A stretch of DNA of 64,000 bases from Ruegeria sp. HKCCD8929 (GTDB lineage Bacteria > Pseudomonadota > Alphaproteobacteria > Rhodobacterales > Rhodobacteraceae), in assembly GCF_013031405.1 (NCBI RefSeq), contig NZ_WPZY01000001.1:434001-498000 (forward strand). Direction: 5' to 3'. The notes beneath the pieces were generated by a model that saw only the letters and a program-made list of their open reading frames with translations, did no database searches and was not told the DNA's origin. Positions 27,689 through 35,517 of this stretch are shown piece by piece. The stretch's first letter is position 1. Each line of letters opens with the position of its first letter. Position numbers and translations under genes: made by a program.

Positions 27689-28531
27689 TTATTGATCGAC
27701 TGAGTATCTCCGCTCCAGATAGGACACGCCGGCAGACAGGATCAGCGTCACCGCCATGTAGACAGCGGCGACGGTGAACCAGATTTCAAAGCTCATGTAG
27801 GTGTCGGAAATGATGTTCCGCCCGATGGTGGTCAGCTCGGCGACGGCGATAACGCTGACGATTGCCGAGGATTTGATCAGGTGCACGACCTCGCCGGTCA
27901 TCGGCGGTAGCATAAAGCGCACCGACTGCGGCAACACGATATAACGATAGGTCTGGAATTGCGTCATCCCGATGGATTTCGCGGCCTCCCACTGGCCCCG
28001 GGGAACTGCATTAATCCCTGCGCGCAGGATTTCCGAGATCAGTGCGGCATGGAACACAGCGAGCGTCAGAACACTGGCCGTATAGCGGTCGAACCCGAAG
28101 ATCGGGCCGAGCACGTAGTAGAAAAGATAAAGCAGCACCAGCAGCGGGATGTTGCGGATCAGCTCCAGAAACCCCACCGCCACTGCCGATCCGACGATCA
28201 GCCCCGACAGTCGCAGCAACGCCACCAGCAGGCCGAGGGCCGTGGCCAGCGCAAAGGCAATGACCGACAATTGCAGCGTGGCGACAAGACCGATCATGAT
28301 CTCGCCCCACTGAAACCCGTCATCGGTGAACGAGTAGAGATATTGCGGGATGCGATACCATTGCCAGTTGTAGCCCATGTTCTGGGCGCCGGTGAACGAG
28401 CCATAGACGATCAGCCCGACAACGATGACATAGATCGCGACCGAGACCGGCACCGAGTCGAAAAAGCGCTGGATCGCCGGGGGCTTCGGCAGCGGCGCCC
28501 CCCTGACGCCCGGCATCCGGCTCACATCCAT
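27689..28531 (-). CDS. Polar amino-acid ABC transporter permease (HisM/GlnP type), first permease
   Basis: A 280-residue permease, with GLVATLQLSVIAFALATALGLLVALLRLS near 80-110 and EAAKSIGMTQFQTYRYIVLPQSVRFMLPPMTGEVVHLIKSSAIVSVIAVAELTTIG as the EAA loop region. One membrane segment (IYVIVVGLIVYGSF) lies before the permease core. It starts two bases after the ATPase stop codon. It heterodimerises with the other permease, to which its EAA loop is closely similar. Confidence 0.92.
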   Translation of the reverse strand: MDVSRMPGVRGAPLPKPPAIQRFFDSVPVSVAIYVIVVGLIVYGSFTGAQNMGYNWQWYRIPQYLYSFTDDGFQWGEIMIGLVATLQLSVIAFALATALGLLVALLRLSGLIVGSAVAVGFLELIRNIPLLVLLYLFYYVLGPIFGFDRYTASVLTLAVFHAALISEILRAGINAVPRGQWEAAKSIGMTQFQTYRYIVLPQSVRFMLPPMTGEVVHLIKSSAIVSVIAVAELTTIGRNIISDTYMSFEIWFTVAAVYMAVTLILSAGVSYLERRYSVDQ

Positions 28532-28532
28532 G

Positions 28533-29279
28533 TCAGTGCTCCAGAATCTGATCCAGGAACAGCCGGCAGCGTTCGCTGGAGGGGTTGGTGAAGAATTGCT
28601 CGGGCGGCGAGATTTCCACGATCCGACCGTCCTCCATGAACACCATCGTGTCGGCGACCTTGCGGGCGAAACCCATTTCGTGGGTGACGACGACCATGGT
28701 CATGCCGGTGTCGGCCAATTCGACCATCACATCCAGCACCTCGTTGATCATCTCGGGGTCCAGCGCCGAGGTTGGCTCGTCAAACAGCATGATCCGGGTT
28801 TCCATGCAGAGCGAGCGGGCAATCGCCACGCGCTGCTGTTGCCCGCCCGAAAGCTGCGCGGGGTATTTGTCGGCCTGTTCGGGGATATGGACACGCTCAA
28901 GATAATTGCGCGCGGTCTCTTCCGCCTGCGCCTGCGAGATCTTGCGCACCTTCATCGGACCGATAGTCAGGTTTTCCAGCACCGTCAGATGCGGGAACAG
29001 GTTGAACTGCTGGAACACCATCCCGACCTCCTGCCGCAGGTCGCGGATTTCCTTGGCGCCTTCGTAGACCTCGATCCCGTCGATGACGAGCCGCCCGGAA
29101 TTGTGCCATTCCAACCCGTTGAAGCAGCGGATCAGTGTGGACTTGCCCGATCCCGACGGCCCGCAGATTACCACCTTTTCGCCCTGATGGACGGTCAGGT
29201 CGATATCCTTCAGGGCGTGAAACGAACCATAGAACTTGTCCAGATTCGTGACCTCGATCATGGGTGCGGACTGGGTCAT
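28533..29279 (-). CDS. Polar amino-acid ABC transporter ATP-binding protein (GlnQ type)
   Basis: About 248 residues from the ATG at 29279 (MTQSAPMIEVTNLDKFYGSFHAL); the frame is open to 29366 without support. Walker A is GPSGSGKSTLIRC, the signature is LSGGQQQRVAIARSL, Walker B is IMLFDEPTSALDPEM, and the switch is VVVTHEMGFARKVADTMVFM. These are the exact GlnQ/HisP-type motifs. It is the first gene of the operon. Its promoter should be in the 305-base gap 29280-29584. Confidence 0.93.
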   Translation of the reverse strand: MTQSAPMIEVTNLDKFYGSFHALKDIDLTVHQGEKVVICGPSGSGKSTLIRCFNGLEWHNSGRLVIDGIEVYEGAKEIRDLRQEVGMVFQQFNLFPHLTVLENLTIGPMKVRKISQAQAEETARNYLERVHIPEQADKYPAQLSGGQQQRVAIARSLCMETRIMLFDEPTSALDPEMINEVLDVMVELADTGMTMVVVTHEMGFARKVADTMVFMEDGRIVEISPPEQFFTNPSSERCRLFLDQILEH

Positions 29280-29584
29280 CTCAGGCCTGTCGTGTTTCGG
29301 GACAACATGATCTGCCGTCCGTTGGAATTGCGGATGCGGGATGCCATTGGAGGCGGCGACACACATCCGGTCCTGTGGGCTGAGTCGCGCAGCACGCCCC
29401 GAAATCGGAAGACCGGGCGGCGAAGCAATTGGGTGGAGGGTATGGACACCGGCCTCAAGTCCCCCAGTTTTGTTGCGCGATGTTTAATATGGTTGCGTAA
29501 TATGCAATATTCGTCAATACAAAACTGGGTGGACTGCTTGTTAGCCGCCGAGCGGCGAAGGGATAGCCAAAGGAGGAGACGTGA
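29280..29584. other. Divergent intergenic region with a 20-bp-period direct repeat
   Basis: This 305-base gap separates the divergent amino-acid ABC operon and the AhpD-like gene. It contains no convincing gene. It holds two direct repeats of GTTGCG-N8-AATAT at 29472-29490 and 29492-29510, that is, exactly 20 bases (two helical turns) apart. Overlapping the second is AATAT-GCA-ATATT (29499-29511). These look like tandem operator half-sites for a regulator such as the XRE-cupin protein encoded at 30176. Confidence 0.5.
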
Positions 29585-30163
29585 ATGTCTGCGTGGATCA
29601 GGATGATTTCCGACGAAGATGCCGATGACCGGCTGAAGGCGGCCCTGGACCTGGCGCGGACACCGCACGGGACGGTGGACAACGTGATGCGAGTGCACTC
29701 GCTGCGGCCCAACACGATGAACGGGCATGTGATCCTCTACCGAGCCTGTCTGCATGACGAAACTAACACCGTGCCAATGTGGTTTCAGGAAGTGATCAGC
29801 TCGTATGTCTCGACCCTGAACGAATGCCCTTATTCCTATGCCAATCACTGGGCCAATGCTCGTCACCTGATCGGCGACGAGGCGCGCGCCGACGCGGTCG
29901 AGGCGGCGTTGCAGAGACGTAGGCCGCAGGATGCGTTCGGCGGCGCGCAACTGGCCGCCCTGCGCTATGCCGAGAAACTGACGCTTTCGCCCGGCGGGAT
30001 CGCTAGGGACGATGTGGCCTTCCTCAAGGAGGCCGGCTGGGAGGACGGCGAGATCCTCGAGATCAACCAGATCGTCTGTTATTTCAACTACGCCAACCGT
30101 TTGCTTAACGGACTTGGCGTGACGACCGAGGGTGATGTGGTCGGGTACTACAAGAGCGAGTGA
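29585..30163 (+). CDS. Carboxymuconolactone decarboxylase/AhpD-like protein
   Basis: A 192-residue protein after an AGGAGG ribosome site. The segment EVISSYVSTLNECPYSYANHWANARHL (about 68-95) resembles the AhpD core, where C-x2-C-x3-H is usual; here only one cysteine (ECPYSYANH) is left, so a disulfide-reductase role is doubtful. The C-terminal half (FLKEAGWEDGEILEINQIVCYFNYANRLLNGLGV) is typical of the peroxidase-related subgroup of this family. It starts a three-gene set with an XRE-cupin regulator and a MATE exporter. Confidence 0.8.
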   Translation: MSAWIRMISDEDADDRLKAALDLARTPHGTVDNVMRVHSLRPNTMNGHVILYRACLHDETNTVPMWFQEVISSYVSTLNECPYSYANHWANARHLIGDEARADAVEAALQRRRPQDAFGGAQLAALRYAEKLTLSPGGIARDDVAFLKEAGWEDGEILEINQIVCYFNYANRLLNGLGVTTEGDVVGYYKSE

Positions 30164-30175
30164 AGGGCCTGCGCC

Positions 30176-30763
30176 ATGCAGACGGACCCCCCCGGCAGAA
30201 AGATCGACAGGGCCATCGGCGCTTCGCTGAAAGAGCTGCGCCAGAGCCGGGGACAGTCCGCGCGCTGGCTGGCGGATCAGTCGGGGATTTCGGCGGCGAT
30301 GGTCAGCCGGATCGAGAACGGGCTGGTTTCGCCCTCGATCGGTACATTGGCCGCGCTGGCTGAGGCTTTGGAGGTGCCGATTGTCTCGCTCTTCCGAGAG
30401 GCGCGCACGGATCACACTGATTACACGCTGGTCCGCCACGGCGAGGGGCTGAAATCGACCCGTATCGCCGATGGGCATAGTCATGAATATGTCAACTTGG
30501 CCATGCATGCGCGCAAGGACCTGCGGTTTCAGGCACGCCAGGTCACCCTGCTGCGCGATGGCGGTCAGCCGCCAACATATGTCGGTCACGGTGTCGTTTT
30601 CGTGCAGGTGCTCGAAGGCGAGGCGATCTATCGCTACGGGCAGAATCGCTTCACTCTGCGCGCGGGCGACAGCATCAGTGTCGATGCCGAACTCAATCAC
30701 GGCTTTGTCGAAGTGCTGACCCCCGAATTCGTGTTCCTGACCGTGCAGGCCGAACGACCTTGA
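30176..30763 (+). CDS. XRE-family HTH regulator with cupin domain (second copy)
   Basis: A 195-residue relative of the regulator at 24322. Both share AMVSRIENG/AMISRIENG, VSPS-TL-ALAEA- and the same cupin layout (here TYVGHGVVFVQVLEGEAIYRYGQNRFTLRAGDSISVDAELNHGF). It starts 13 bases after the AhpD-like gene. It probably senses a small ligand and controls the genes around it, perhaps through the 20-bp-period repeat upstream of 29585. Its target is inferred from position only. Confidence 0.87.
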   Translation: MQTDPPGRKIDRAIGASLKELRQSRGQSARWLADQSGISAAMVSRIENGLVSPSIGTLAALAEALEVPIVSLFREARTDHTDYTLVRHGEGLKSTRIADGHSHEYVNLAMHARKDLRFQARQVTLLRDGGQPPTYVGHGVVFVQVLEGEAIYRYGQNRFTLRAGDSISVDAELNHGFVEVLTPEFVFLTVQAERP

Positions 30764-30775
30764 GAGTGCCCACCC

Positions 30776-32164
30776 ATGGCCAGCCCCATCGACCATGACC
30801 TGACCCGAGGTGCCATCGCCGGGCATTTTCGCACGCTTGCGGTGCCGGCGGCCATCGGGATGCTGTTCAACACGCTCTACAATATCGTGGACATGTTCTT
30901 TGCCGGTTTGCTGTCCACCAGCGCACAAGCGGGGCTGTCGCTGGGGTTTCAGGCTTTCTACATCGCCATCTCGGTGGGAGTCGGCCTCGGCGCGGCGATG
31001 GGTGCTCTGGTCGGCAATGCGCTCGGGGCCACCGACCGGCGCAAGGCGCGGCGGCTGGCGGCGCAGGGGATGAGCTATGGGGTGCTGGCCGCTCTGGTGC
31101 TGGCGGTGGCCGGGCAATGGTACGGCCCGGCGATCATCCACCTGGTCTCGGAGCCCGGTGAGTACCGTGATGCCGGGATCCGTTATTACCTGTTGTTGTC
31201 GCTGGCCTTGCCAGGGTTTCTGGTGGCCTTCGGTTGCAACGGCATCCTGCAGGCCCATGGCGACGGCCGCTCGATGCAGCGGGCGCTGATGGTAGCGTTC
31301 TTCGCCAATATCGGCCTCAATCCCTTGCTGATCTATGGCATTCCGGGGCTGGTGCCGGGCATTGGCTTTGACGGGCTGGCAGTCTCGACCGTCATCAGCC
31401 AGACCGGCGTGATGCTGTACCTGATCCGTCAGGTCCTGCGATTGCGGACAATGGCCCGGCTGCGTGCTGCGAATTTCTCCCCACGCCCGGCGAAATTTGG
31501 CGAGATCTCGGTTCAGGCGCTGCCGGTCGCCATGTCGATGCTGGTCATGTTCCTGTCGGGCTTCGTGATGCAATTCGCGCTCAAGGGTTTCGGCCAGCAT
31601 GCTATCGCCGGTTTTGGGGTCGCGATCCGGCTGGAGCAGATCCTGCTGCTGCCGGTTCTCGGCGTCACCGGTGCGCTGCTGCCCATTGCCTCGCAGAACT
31701 TTGGAGCCCGCAATTTTGCCCGCGTGCGCGAGGCGTTGTTCTATTGCTGGAAGGTCGGTTTTGTCATGACTGCCATCGCCTGCCCGACCCTGTGGATCTT
31801 CGGCGGCCCGGTGCTGAGCCTTTTCACCGACGACCCCGAGGTGATCCGCGTCGGGCTCACCTATCTCAGGGTCGACAGCGTCATCCTGCCGTTCTACATG
31901 ATGCTCTTTGCCATCAACTCCTATCTGCAGGCGCTCAAGCGACCGATCTGGACGGTTTGGATTAGCTTGTACCGGCAAGGCTTTGGAATCGCGTTCTTTG
32001 TCTGGCTGTTCGTGGGTATCTGGGGGTTCAGCGAAATCGGCGTCTGGTTCGGCACCGCCTGTGCGGTGATCACCGGCTGGATGGTCTCGCTGATGATCGC
32101 AACCCGCGTGGGCCGCCGCGAGATGGGCGGGCTTTGGCGGGCGCGACAGGGTGTGGCCGCCTGA
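30776..32164 (+). CDS. MATE family multidrug/toxin exporter
   Basis: A 462-residue membrane protein with about twelve hydrophobic segments in two related halves. FRTLAVPAAIGMLFNTLYNIVDMFFAGLLSTSAQAGLSLGFQ is the N-terminal MATE signature, and ALPVAMSMLVMFLSGFVMQFALKGFGQHAIAGFGVAIRLEQ is its counterpart in the second half. MATE proteins export cationic compounds with Na+ or H+ gradients. The gene follows the XRE-cupin regulator by 12 bases and ends only four bases from a convergent gene. Confidence 0.92.
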   Translation: MASPIDHDLTRGAIAGHFRTLAVPAAIGMLFNTLYNIVDMFFAGLLSTSAQAGLSLGFQAFYIAISVGVGLGAAMGALVGNALGATDRRKARRLAAQGMSYGVLAALVLAVAGQWYGPAIIHLVSEPGEYRDAGIRYYLLLSLALPGFLVAFGCNGILQAHGDGRSMQRALMVAFFANIGLNPLLIYGIPGLVPGIGFDGLAVSTVISQTGVMLYLIRQVLRLRTMARLRAANFSPRPAKFGEISVQALPVAMSMLVMFLSGFVMQFALKGFGQHAIAGFGVAIRLEQILLLPVLGVTGALLPIASQNFGARNFARVREALFYCWKVGFVMTAIACPTLWIFGGPVLSLFTDDPEVIRVGLTYLRVDSVILPFYMMLFAINSYLQALKRPIWTVWISLYRQGFGIAFFVWLFVGIWGFSEIGVWFGTACAVITGWMVSLMIATRVGRREMGGLWRARQGVAA

Positions 32165-32168
32165 GGGA

Positions 32169-32744
32169 TCAGCGGCGCGCGTTGAGTGCATCACGAAACC
32201 TCTTACGCGCCTCGACGCCGTGGATATAGGCATAGTCGCGCGGGTGAGGCGCGCCGGGCACGATCTCGAGCACCGTCATCTGCGGTCCAGGCGCGTCGAT
32301 GAAACCGGGCAGGGCGGCGCGGAACGTTTTAAGATCCGAAAAACTGCGACTCTCGCGGTACCCGGCAGCGCGCGCGAAGCCTTCGAAATCCACCTTGTCG
32401 GCAGCGGGCAGCGGATGTGCGCCATTCACCTCGTAGGTGCGGTTGGCAAACAGGACATGATGCAGGTTCGTCACCCCGGATCCGGCAATCGTCACCAGCG
32501 ATCCGAGGTTCATCAGCAGGCTGCCGTCACCGTCAAAGACGAACACCCTCCGGTCGGGATTGGCCAGTGCTAACCCCAGCCCGTGAGATGAGGCCTGTCC
32601 CATCGCCCCCACAGCGACATAGTTCAGTGGTCGGGAATTGAGTGCCATCCAGTCGAAATTGGTCTGATAGACGGCCACAACGATATCTTCGTCACGGATA
32701 TGCGGGGCGAGGGTAGTCAGGGCCTGATCGCGGGGAATGGTCAT
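32169..32744 (-). CDS. Sulfopyruvate/phosphonopyruvate decarboxylase-like, TPP-binding (beta) subunit
   Basis: A 191-residue C-terminal-type TPP domain. The TPP/Mg motif is VFVFDGDGSLLMNLGSLVTIAGSGVTNLHHVLFANRTYEVNG (about 69-110), and GAMGQASSHGLGLALANPDRRV precedes it. Its partner, encoded just upstream with a four-base overlap, is the complementary subunit. Such split enzymes (ComDE type) decarboxylate 2-oxo acids such as sulfopyruvate to aldehydes. Preceded by an aminotransferase gene, the trio could turn an amino acid into an aldehyde one carbon shorter. Confidence 0.85.
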   Translation of the reverse strand: MTIPRDQALTTLAPHIRDEDIVVAVYQTNFDWMALNSRPLNYVAVGAMGQASSHGLGLALANPDRRVFVFDGDGSLLMNLGSLVTIAGSGVTNLHHVLFANRTYEVNGAHPLPAADKVDFEGFARAAGYRESRSFSDLKTFRAALPGFIDAPGPQMTVLEIVPGAPHPRDYAYIHGVEARKRFRDALNARR

Positions 32745-33289
32745 GAAGCCTCTGGGGCGCGGCCGACGAGGAAGATGTGAGGACGGGAGAGTTTATAGGC
32801 GCGGTCGATGGCTTCGGGTATGTGCGCCTCGTCCCCGGGCGCCTCGATCAGAGAATGACTGATCCCCATCGCGCGCAGTACCGGCTGTACGATGCGTACA
32901 CCGTAGGCTGAGGACTGGTCCGGCGGCAGATGCGGCTCCTTCCCCTGCAGCCCCACCAGCATCACCACCGGCATTTCATAGTCCACCCCAATGGCGCGGA
33001 TGGCGTTGAGTGAATCCATCAGCCCGGTCTGTTGCATCGTCAGCACCGCGCGGGTGCCATTGTAGGACATTGCCGCACAGATCGAGACGCCCTCATCCTC
33101 CTTGCAGAGTCGCGTCAGCCGGAAATCCGGGTCGCGCGAGACAGGCCAGAGCAGGCCGTCACTGGTTACGATGTCGGGCACCGCCACGACTTCACGCACG
33201 CCCGCCGCCTTGATCGCGGCCAGGATCGCCGCGCCGCTGGGATGGGGAACGGACGGGGCATCAACCGGAGAGGTGGAAGTCGCGACCAT
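32741..33289 (-). CDS. Sulfopyruvate/phosphonopyruvate decarboxylase-like, Pyr-domain (alpha) subunit
   Basis: A 182-residue TPP-enzyme PYR domain. GAAILAAIKAAGVREVVAVPDIVTSDGLL is the start, RLCKEDEGVSICAAMSYNGTRAVLTMQQTGLMDSLNAIRAIG carries the catalytic glutamate region, and MPVVMLVGLQGKE follows. It pairs with the TPP-binding subunit encoded downstream (overlap of four bases) and its first base is shared with the aminotransferase stop, so all three are coupled. Sulfopyruvate is the known substrate of the closest named family; another 2-oxo acid is equally possible. Confidence 0.85.
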   Translation of the reverse strand: MVATSTSPVDAPSVPHPSGAAILAAIKAAGVREVVAVPDIVTSDGLLWPVSRDPDFRLTRLCKEDEGVSICAAMSYNGTRAVLTMQQTGLMDSLNAIRAIGVDYEMPVVMLVGLQGKEPHLPPDQSSAYGVRIVQPVLRAMGISHSLIEAPGDEAHIPEAIDRAYKLSRPHIFLVGRAPEAS

Positions 33290-34383
33290 CAGGCTCCTCC
33301 GTTCAGAAACGCACCGATCCCGTCGGCACAGGCGGCATTTTCATGTGGAAAGCCCAGAGTGATCCGGATGCAGTCTGCATAGGCCGGTGAGGCGAAGCGG
33401 CGCACCAGGATGCCCCTCGCACGCAGATAGTCGTGAACAGCCGCTGCGGACCGGCTTGGATCGGGAAATCTCACCAGCAGAAAGTTGGTTTGACTCGGGA
33501 CGACGTGCAGCCCCATGGCCGAAAGGCGCGCGGCTAGCGCTTCACGCTCTTGCTGGTTTTCGCGCCGGACCATGGCCACATGCCCCGGGTCCTCCAGCGC
33601 CGTCAGAACCGCCGCCGCCGAGGGGGTGGCCAGCGAAAAGGTAACGCCGACCCGACGGATGGAGTCGATGATGTCTGGATTGCCATAGACCCAACCAACC
33701 CGCGCCCCGGCCAGCCCGTAAATCTTTGAAAACGTGCGCGTGACGATCACATTCCCGGCCTCGGTGGCCAGCGCATGGCCGGGCTCATAATCCTCTGCGG
33801 TTACATATTCCTCATAGGCACAGTCGAGGATGAGCAGCACGTCCTCGGGCAGCGCAGCGTGCAAGCGCCGGATTTCGGCGCCGCTCAGGTAGGTGCCCGC
33901 TGGGTTCTCGGGGTTGGCGAGATAAACAATGCGGGTGCGTTCGGTCACCGACGCAATCATCCGATCCACCGAAGGGACGAAATCGTCATCTGGAACCGAG
34001 ACGGCCTCGGCATCGTTGGCGTAGGCATAGTTCGGCACCTTGAGATAGCCATTCGCGCTGCGGATCAATTCATCGCGCGGGCTCAGAAAGGCGCGGGCCG
34101 CGCGGGCCAGCAGGTCGTCCGAGCCATGGCCCACCGTGATGCACGCCGCGTCCAGCCCGTGACATTCAGCAATGGCAGGCGTCATCAGACGGTCCGGCAT
34201 CTCGAGGTAGCGTTCGATCCCGGTCACAGCTGCGCGGGTAGCGGCCAGCGCATGCGGGCTTGCCCCGTACACGCTTTCATTCGAATGCAGCAGGATCGCG
34301 GGTGGGCGCTCTCCGCTTGGTCCGGCACCCAGCATATGGGCCTTGATCCGGTCAACTCCCGGGCGCGGTGTCGGTGCGGGCAT
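33289..34383 (-). CDS. PLP-dependent aminotransferase, HisC-like (fold I, class I/II)
   Basis: 364 residues from the ATG at 34383, which has GGGAGGAG upstream; the frame opens at 34401. Family landmarks are LLHSNESVYGASPHAL, TVGHGSDDLLARAARAF, YLANPENPAGTYLSG, LILDCAYEEYV and the PLP lysine in TRTFSKIYGLAGARVGWVYG (about 225). It resembles histidinol-phosphate aminotransferase but sits in a catabolic operon with a 2-oxo-acid decarboxylase, so it more likely deaminates the pathway amino acid to its 2-oxo acid. It diverges from the deacylase operon. Confidence 0.87.
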   Translation of the reverse strand: MPAPTPRPGVDRIKAHMLGAGPSGERPPAILLHSNESVYGASPHALAATRAAVTGIERYLEMPDRLMTPAIAECHGLDAACITVGHGSDDLLARAARAFLSPRDELIRSANGYLKVPNYAYANDAEAVSVPDDDFVPSVDRMIASVTERTRIVYLANPENPAGTYLSGAEIRRLHAALPEDVLLILDCAYEEYVTAEDYEPGHALATEAGNVIVTRTFSKIYGLAGARVGWVYGNPDIIDSIRRVGVTFSLATPSAAAVLTALEDPGHVAMVRRENQQEREALAARLSAMGLHVVPSQTNFLLVRFPDPSRSAAAVHDYLRARGILVRRFASPAYADCIRITLGFPHENAACADGIGAFLNGGA

Positions 34384-34474
34384 GGGCTCCTCCCTCTGCA
34401 TCTCATTAAATCACATAAACTATGTATTTTGGAAGTTCATTTTCATTTAAGTTATGATACGACTGGATACCAGA

Positions 34475-34486
34475 CGTCCATGGACG
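34475..34486. promoter_or_regulatory. 12-bp perfect palindrome in divergent promoter region
   Basis: CGTCCATGGACG reads the same on both strands and lies in the gap between the divergent aminotransferase and deacylase operons, 18 bases before the deacylase start. The rest of the gap (34402-34470) is AT-rich and should hold both promoters. Operator function is a guess. Confidence 0.3.
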
Positions 34487-34503
34487 CGAGTCGGAGCCAC
34501 CTG

Positions 34504-35517
34504 ATGGACACCGCAAAACCCGCCAGCCGCCTGCATCTGGCCCTGGACCTGACCGCACCCGGGCGGCAGGTGGGCGATCTGATGCTGCGCTGGTCGGACA
34601 ACAGCAATCCGCTGGGCTATCACCCGATCCCGGTGATCAGCCTGAAGGGTGACAGCGGGCCGGTGGTGCTGATCATCGGAGGCACACATGGGGATGAGTT
34701 CGAAGGCCCCGCAGCGATCATGCGGCTGTCCGAGCGGCTGGACCCAGCGGCGTTGCAAGGGCAGGTGATCCTGATCCCCGCGCTGAACGCACCTGCACTG
34801 GCTGCCTCGTCGCGAGTCTCACCGCTGGACGGAACCAATCTGAACCGCGCCTTTCCCGGCGATGCTGATGGTGGACCGACAGCGATGATCGCAGATTATC
34901 TGGAAACCGCGCTTTTGCCCCTCTGCGACGCCGCCATCGATCTGCATTCGGGCGGCAGGGCGTCGTTCTTTGCCCCTTCGGCGCTGGCCTCACAAACGGC
35001 GGATCCGACACTCAGGGCGCAGAACCTCGCGCTGGCGCAAGCCTTTGGCCTACCGCTGATTTGGGAATTGGGGGCAAACAACGACAACCGGTCAGTGAAT
35101 GCCGCAGCCGAACGCGCAGGCGTTCCGATGATCGCAACCGAACTGGGTGGCGGCGGCGGGGTGGACCCAGAAATTACCGACGCGGCGGAGGTGGGGCTCT
35201 TGCGCTGTCTTGGGCACGTGGACGTTTTGCCGGATCAGCCCGAACCGGCACAGGCGCGCCGGGTCGAGATCGCCTCTTCCCTGCATTCCGTCTACGCACC
35301 CGGCGAGGGGATTTTCGACCGCGCCGTCTCTTCTGGGCAGGATGTTGGCCAAGGCGATCTGGCGGGCCGGTTTCATTTCGTGACCGAGCCCGAGCGCGCT
35401 TCTAAAGACCTGCATTTTCCCGCAGACGGTCTTGTTCTGGCCCATACCTGCCGAGGCTTCGTGAAACGGGGAGAACTGCTGGCCCTCATCGCTCAGGATG
35501 TGAGCGGGGACGGCTGA
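34504..35517 (+). CDS. Succinylglutamate desuccinylase/aspartoacylase family zinc hydrolase
   Basis: 337 residues from the ATG at 34504, with GGAG seven bases upstream; the in-frame ATG at 34480 lies in a palindrome and has no ribosome site. Zinc ligands are GGTHGDEFEGP (H and E, about 60-70) and AIDLHSGG (about 140-147). LNAPALAASSRVSPLDGTNLNRAFPG is the family segment between them. Relatives remove acyl groups from N-acyl amino acids; DoeB, the N-alpha-acetyl-diaminobutyrate deacetylase of ectoine use, is one. It is the first gene of a six-gene train and would release a free amino acid or acid for the next steps. Confidence 0.88.
   Translation: MDTAKPASRLHLALDLTAPGRQVGDLMLRWSDNSNPLGYHPIPVISLKGDSGPVVLIIGGTHGDEFEGPAAIMRLSERLDPAALQGQVILIPALNAPALAASSRVSPLDGTNLNRAFPGDADGGPTAMIADYLETALLPLCDAAIDLHSGGRASFFAPSALASQTADPTLRAQNLALAQAFGLPLIWELGANNDNRSVNAAAERAGVPMIATELGGGGGVDPEITDAAEVGLLRCLGHVDVLPDQPEPAQARRVEIASSLHSVYAPGEGIFDRAVSSGQDVGQGDLAGRFHFVTEPERASKDLHFPADGLVLAHTCRGFVKRGELLALIAQDVSGDG

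Noticed and set aside
29276..32233. A 985-codon open frame on the minus strand
   Set aside because: It lies opposite the AhpD-like, XRE-cupin and MATE genes, which have clear family motifs. Its translation is rich in R, H, Q and D with no domain, as expected from a high-GC shadow frame.
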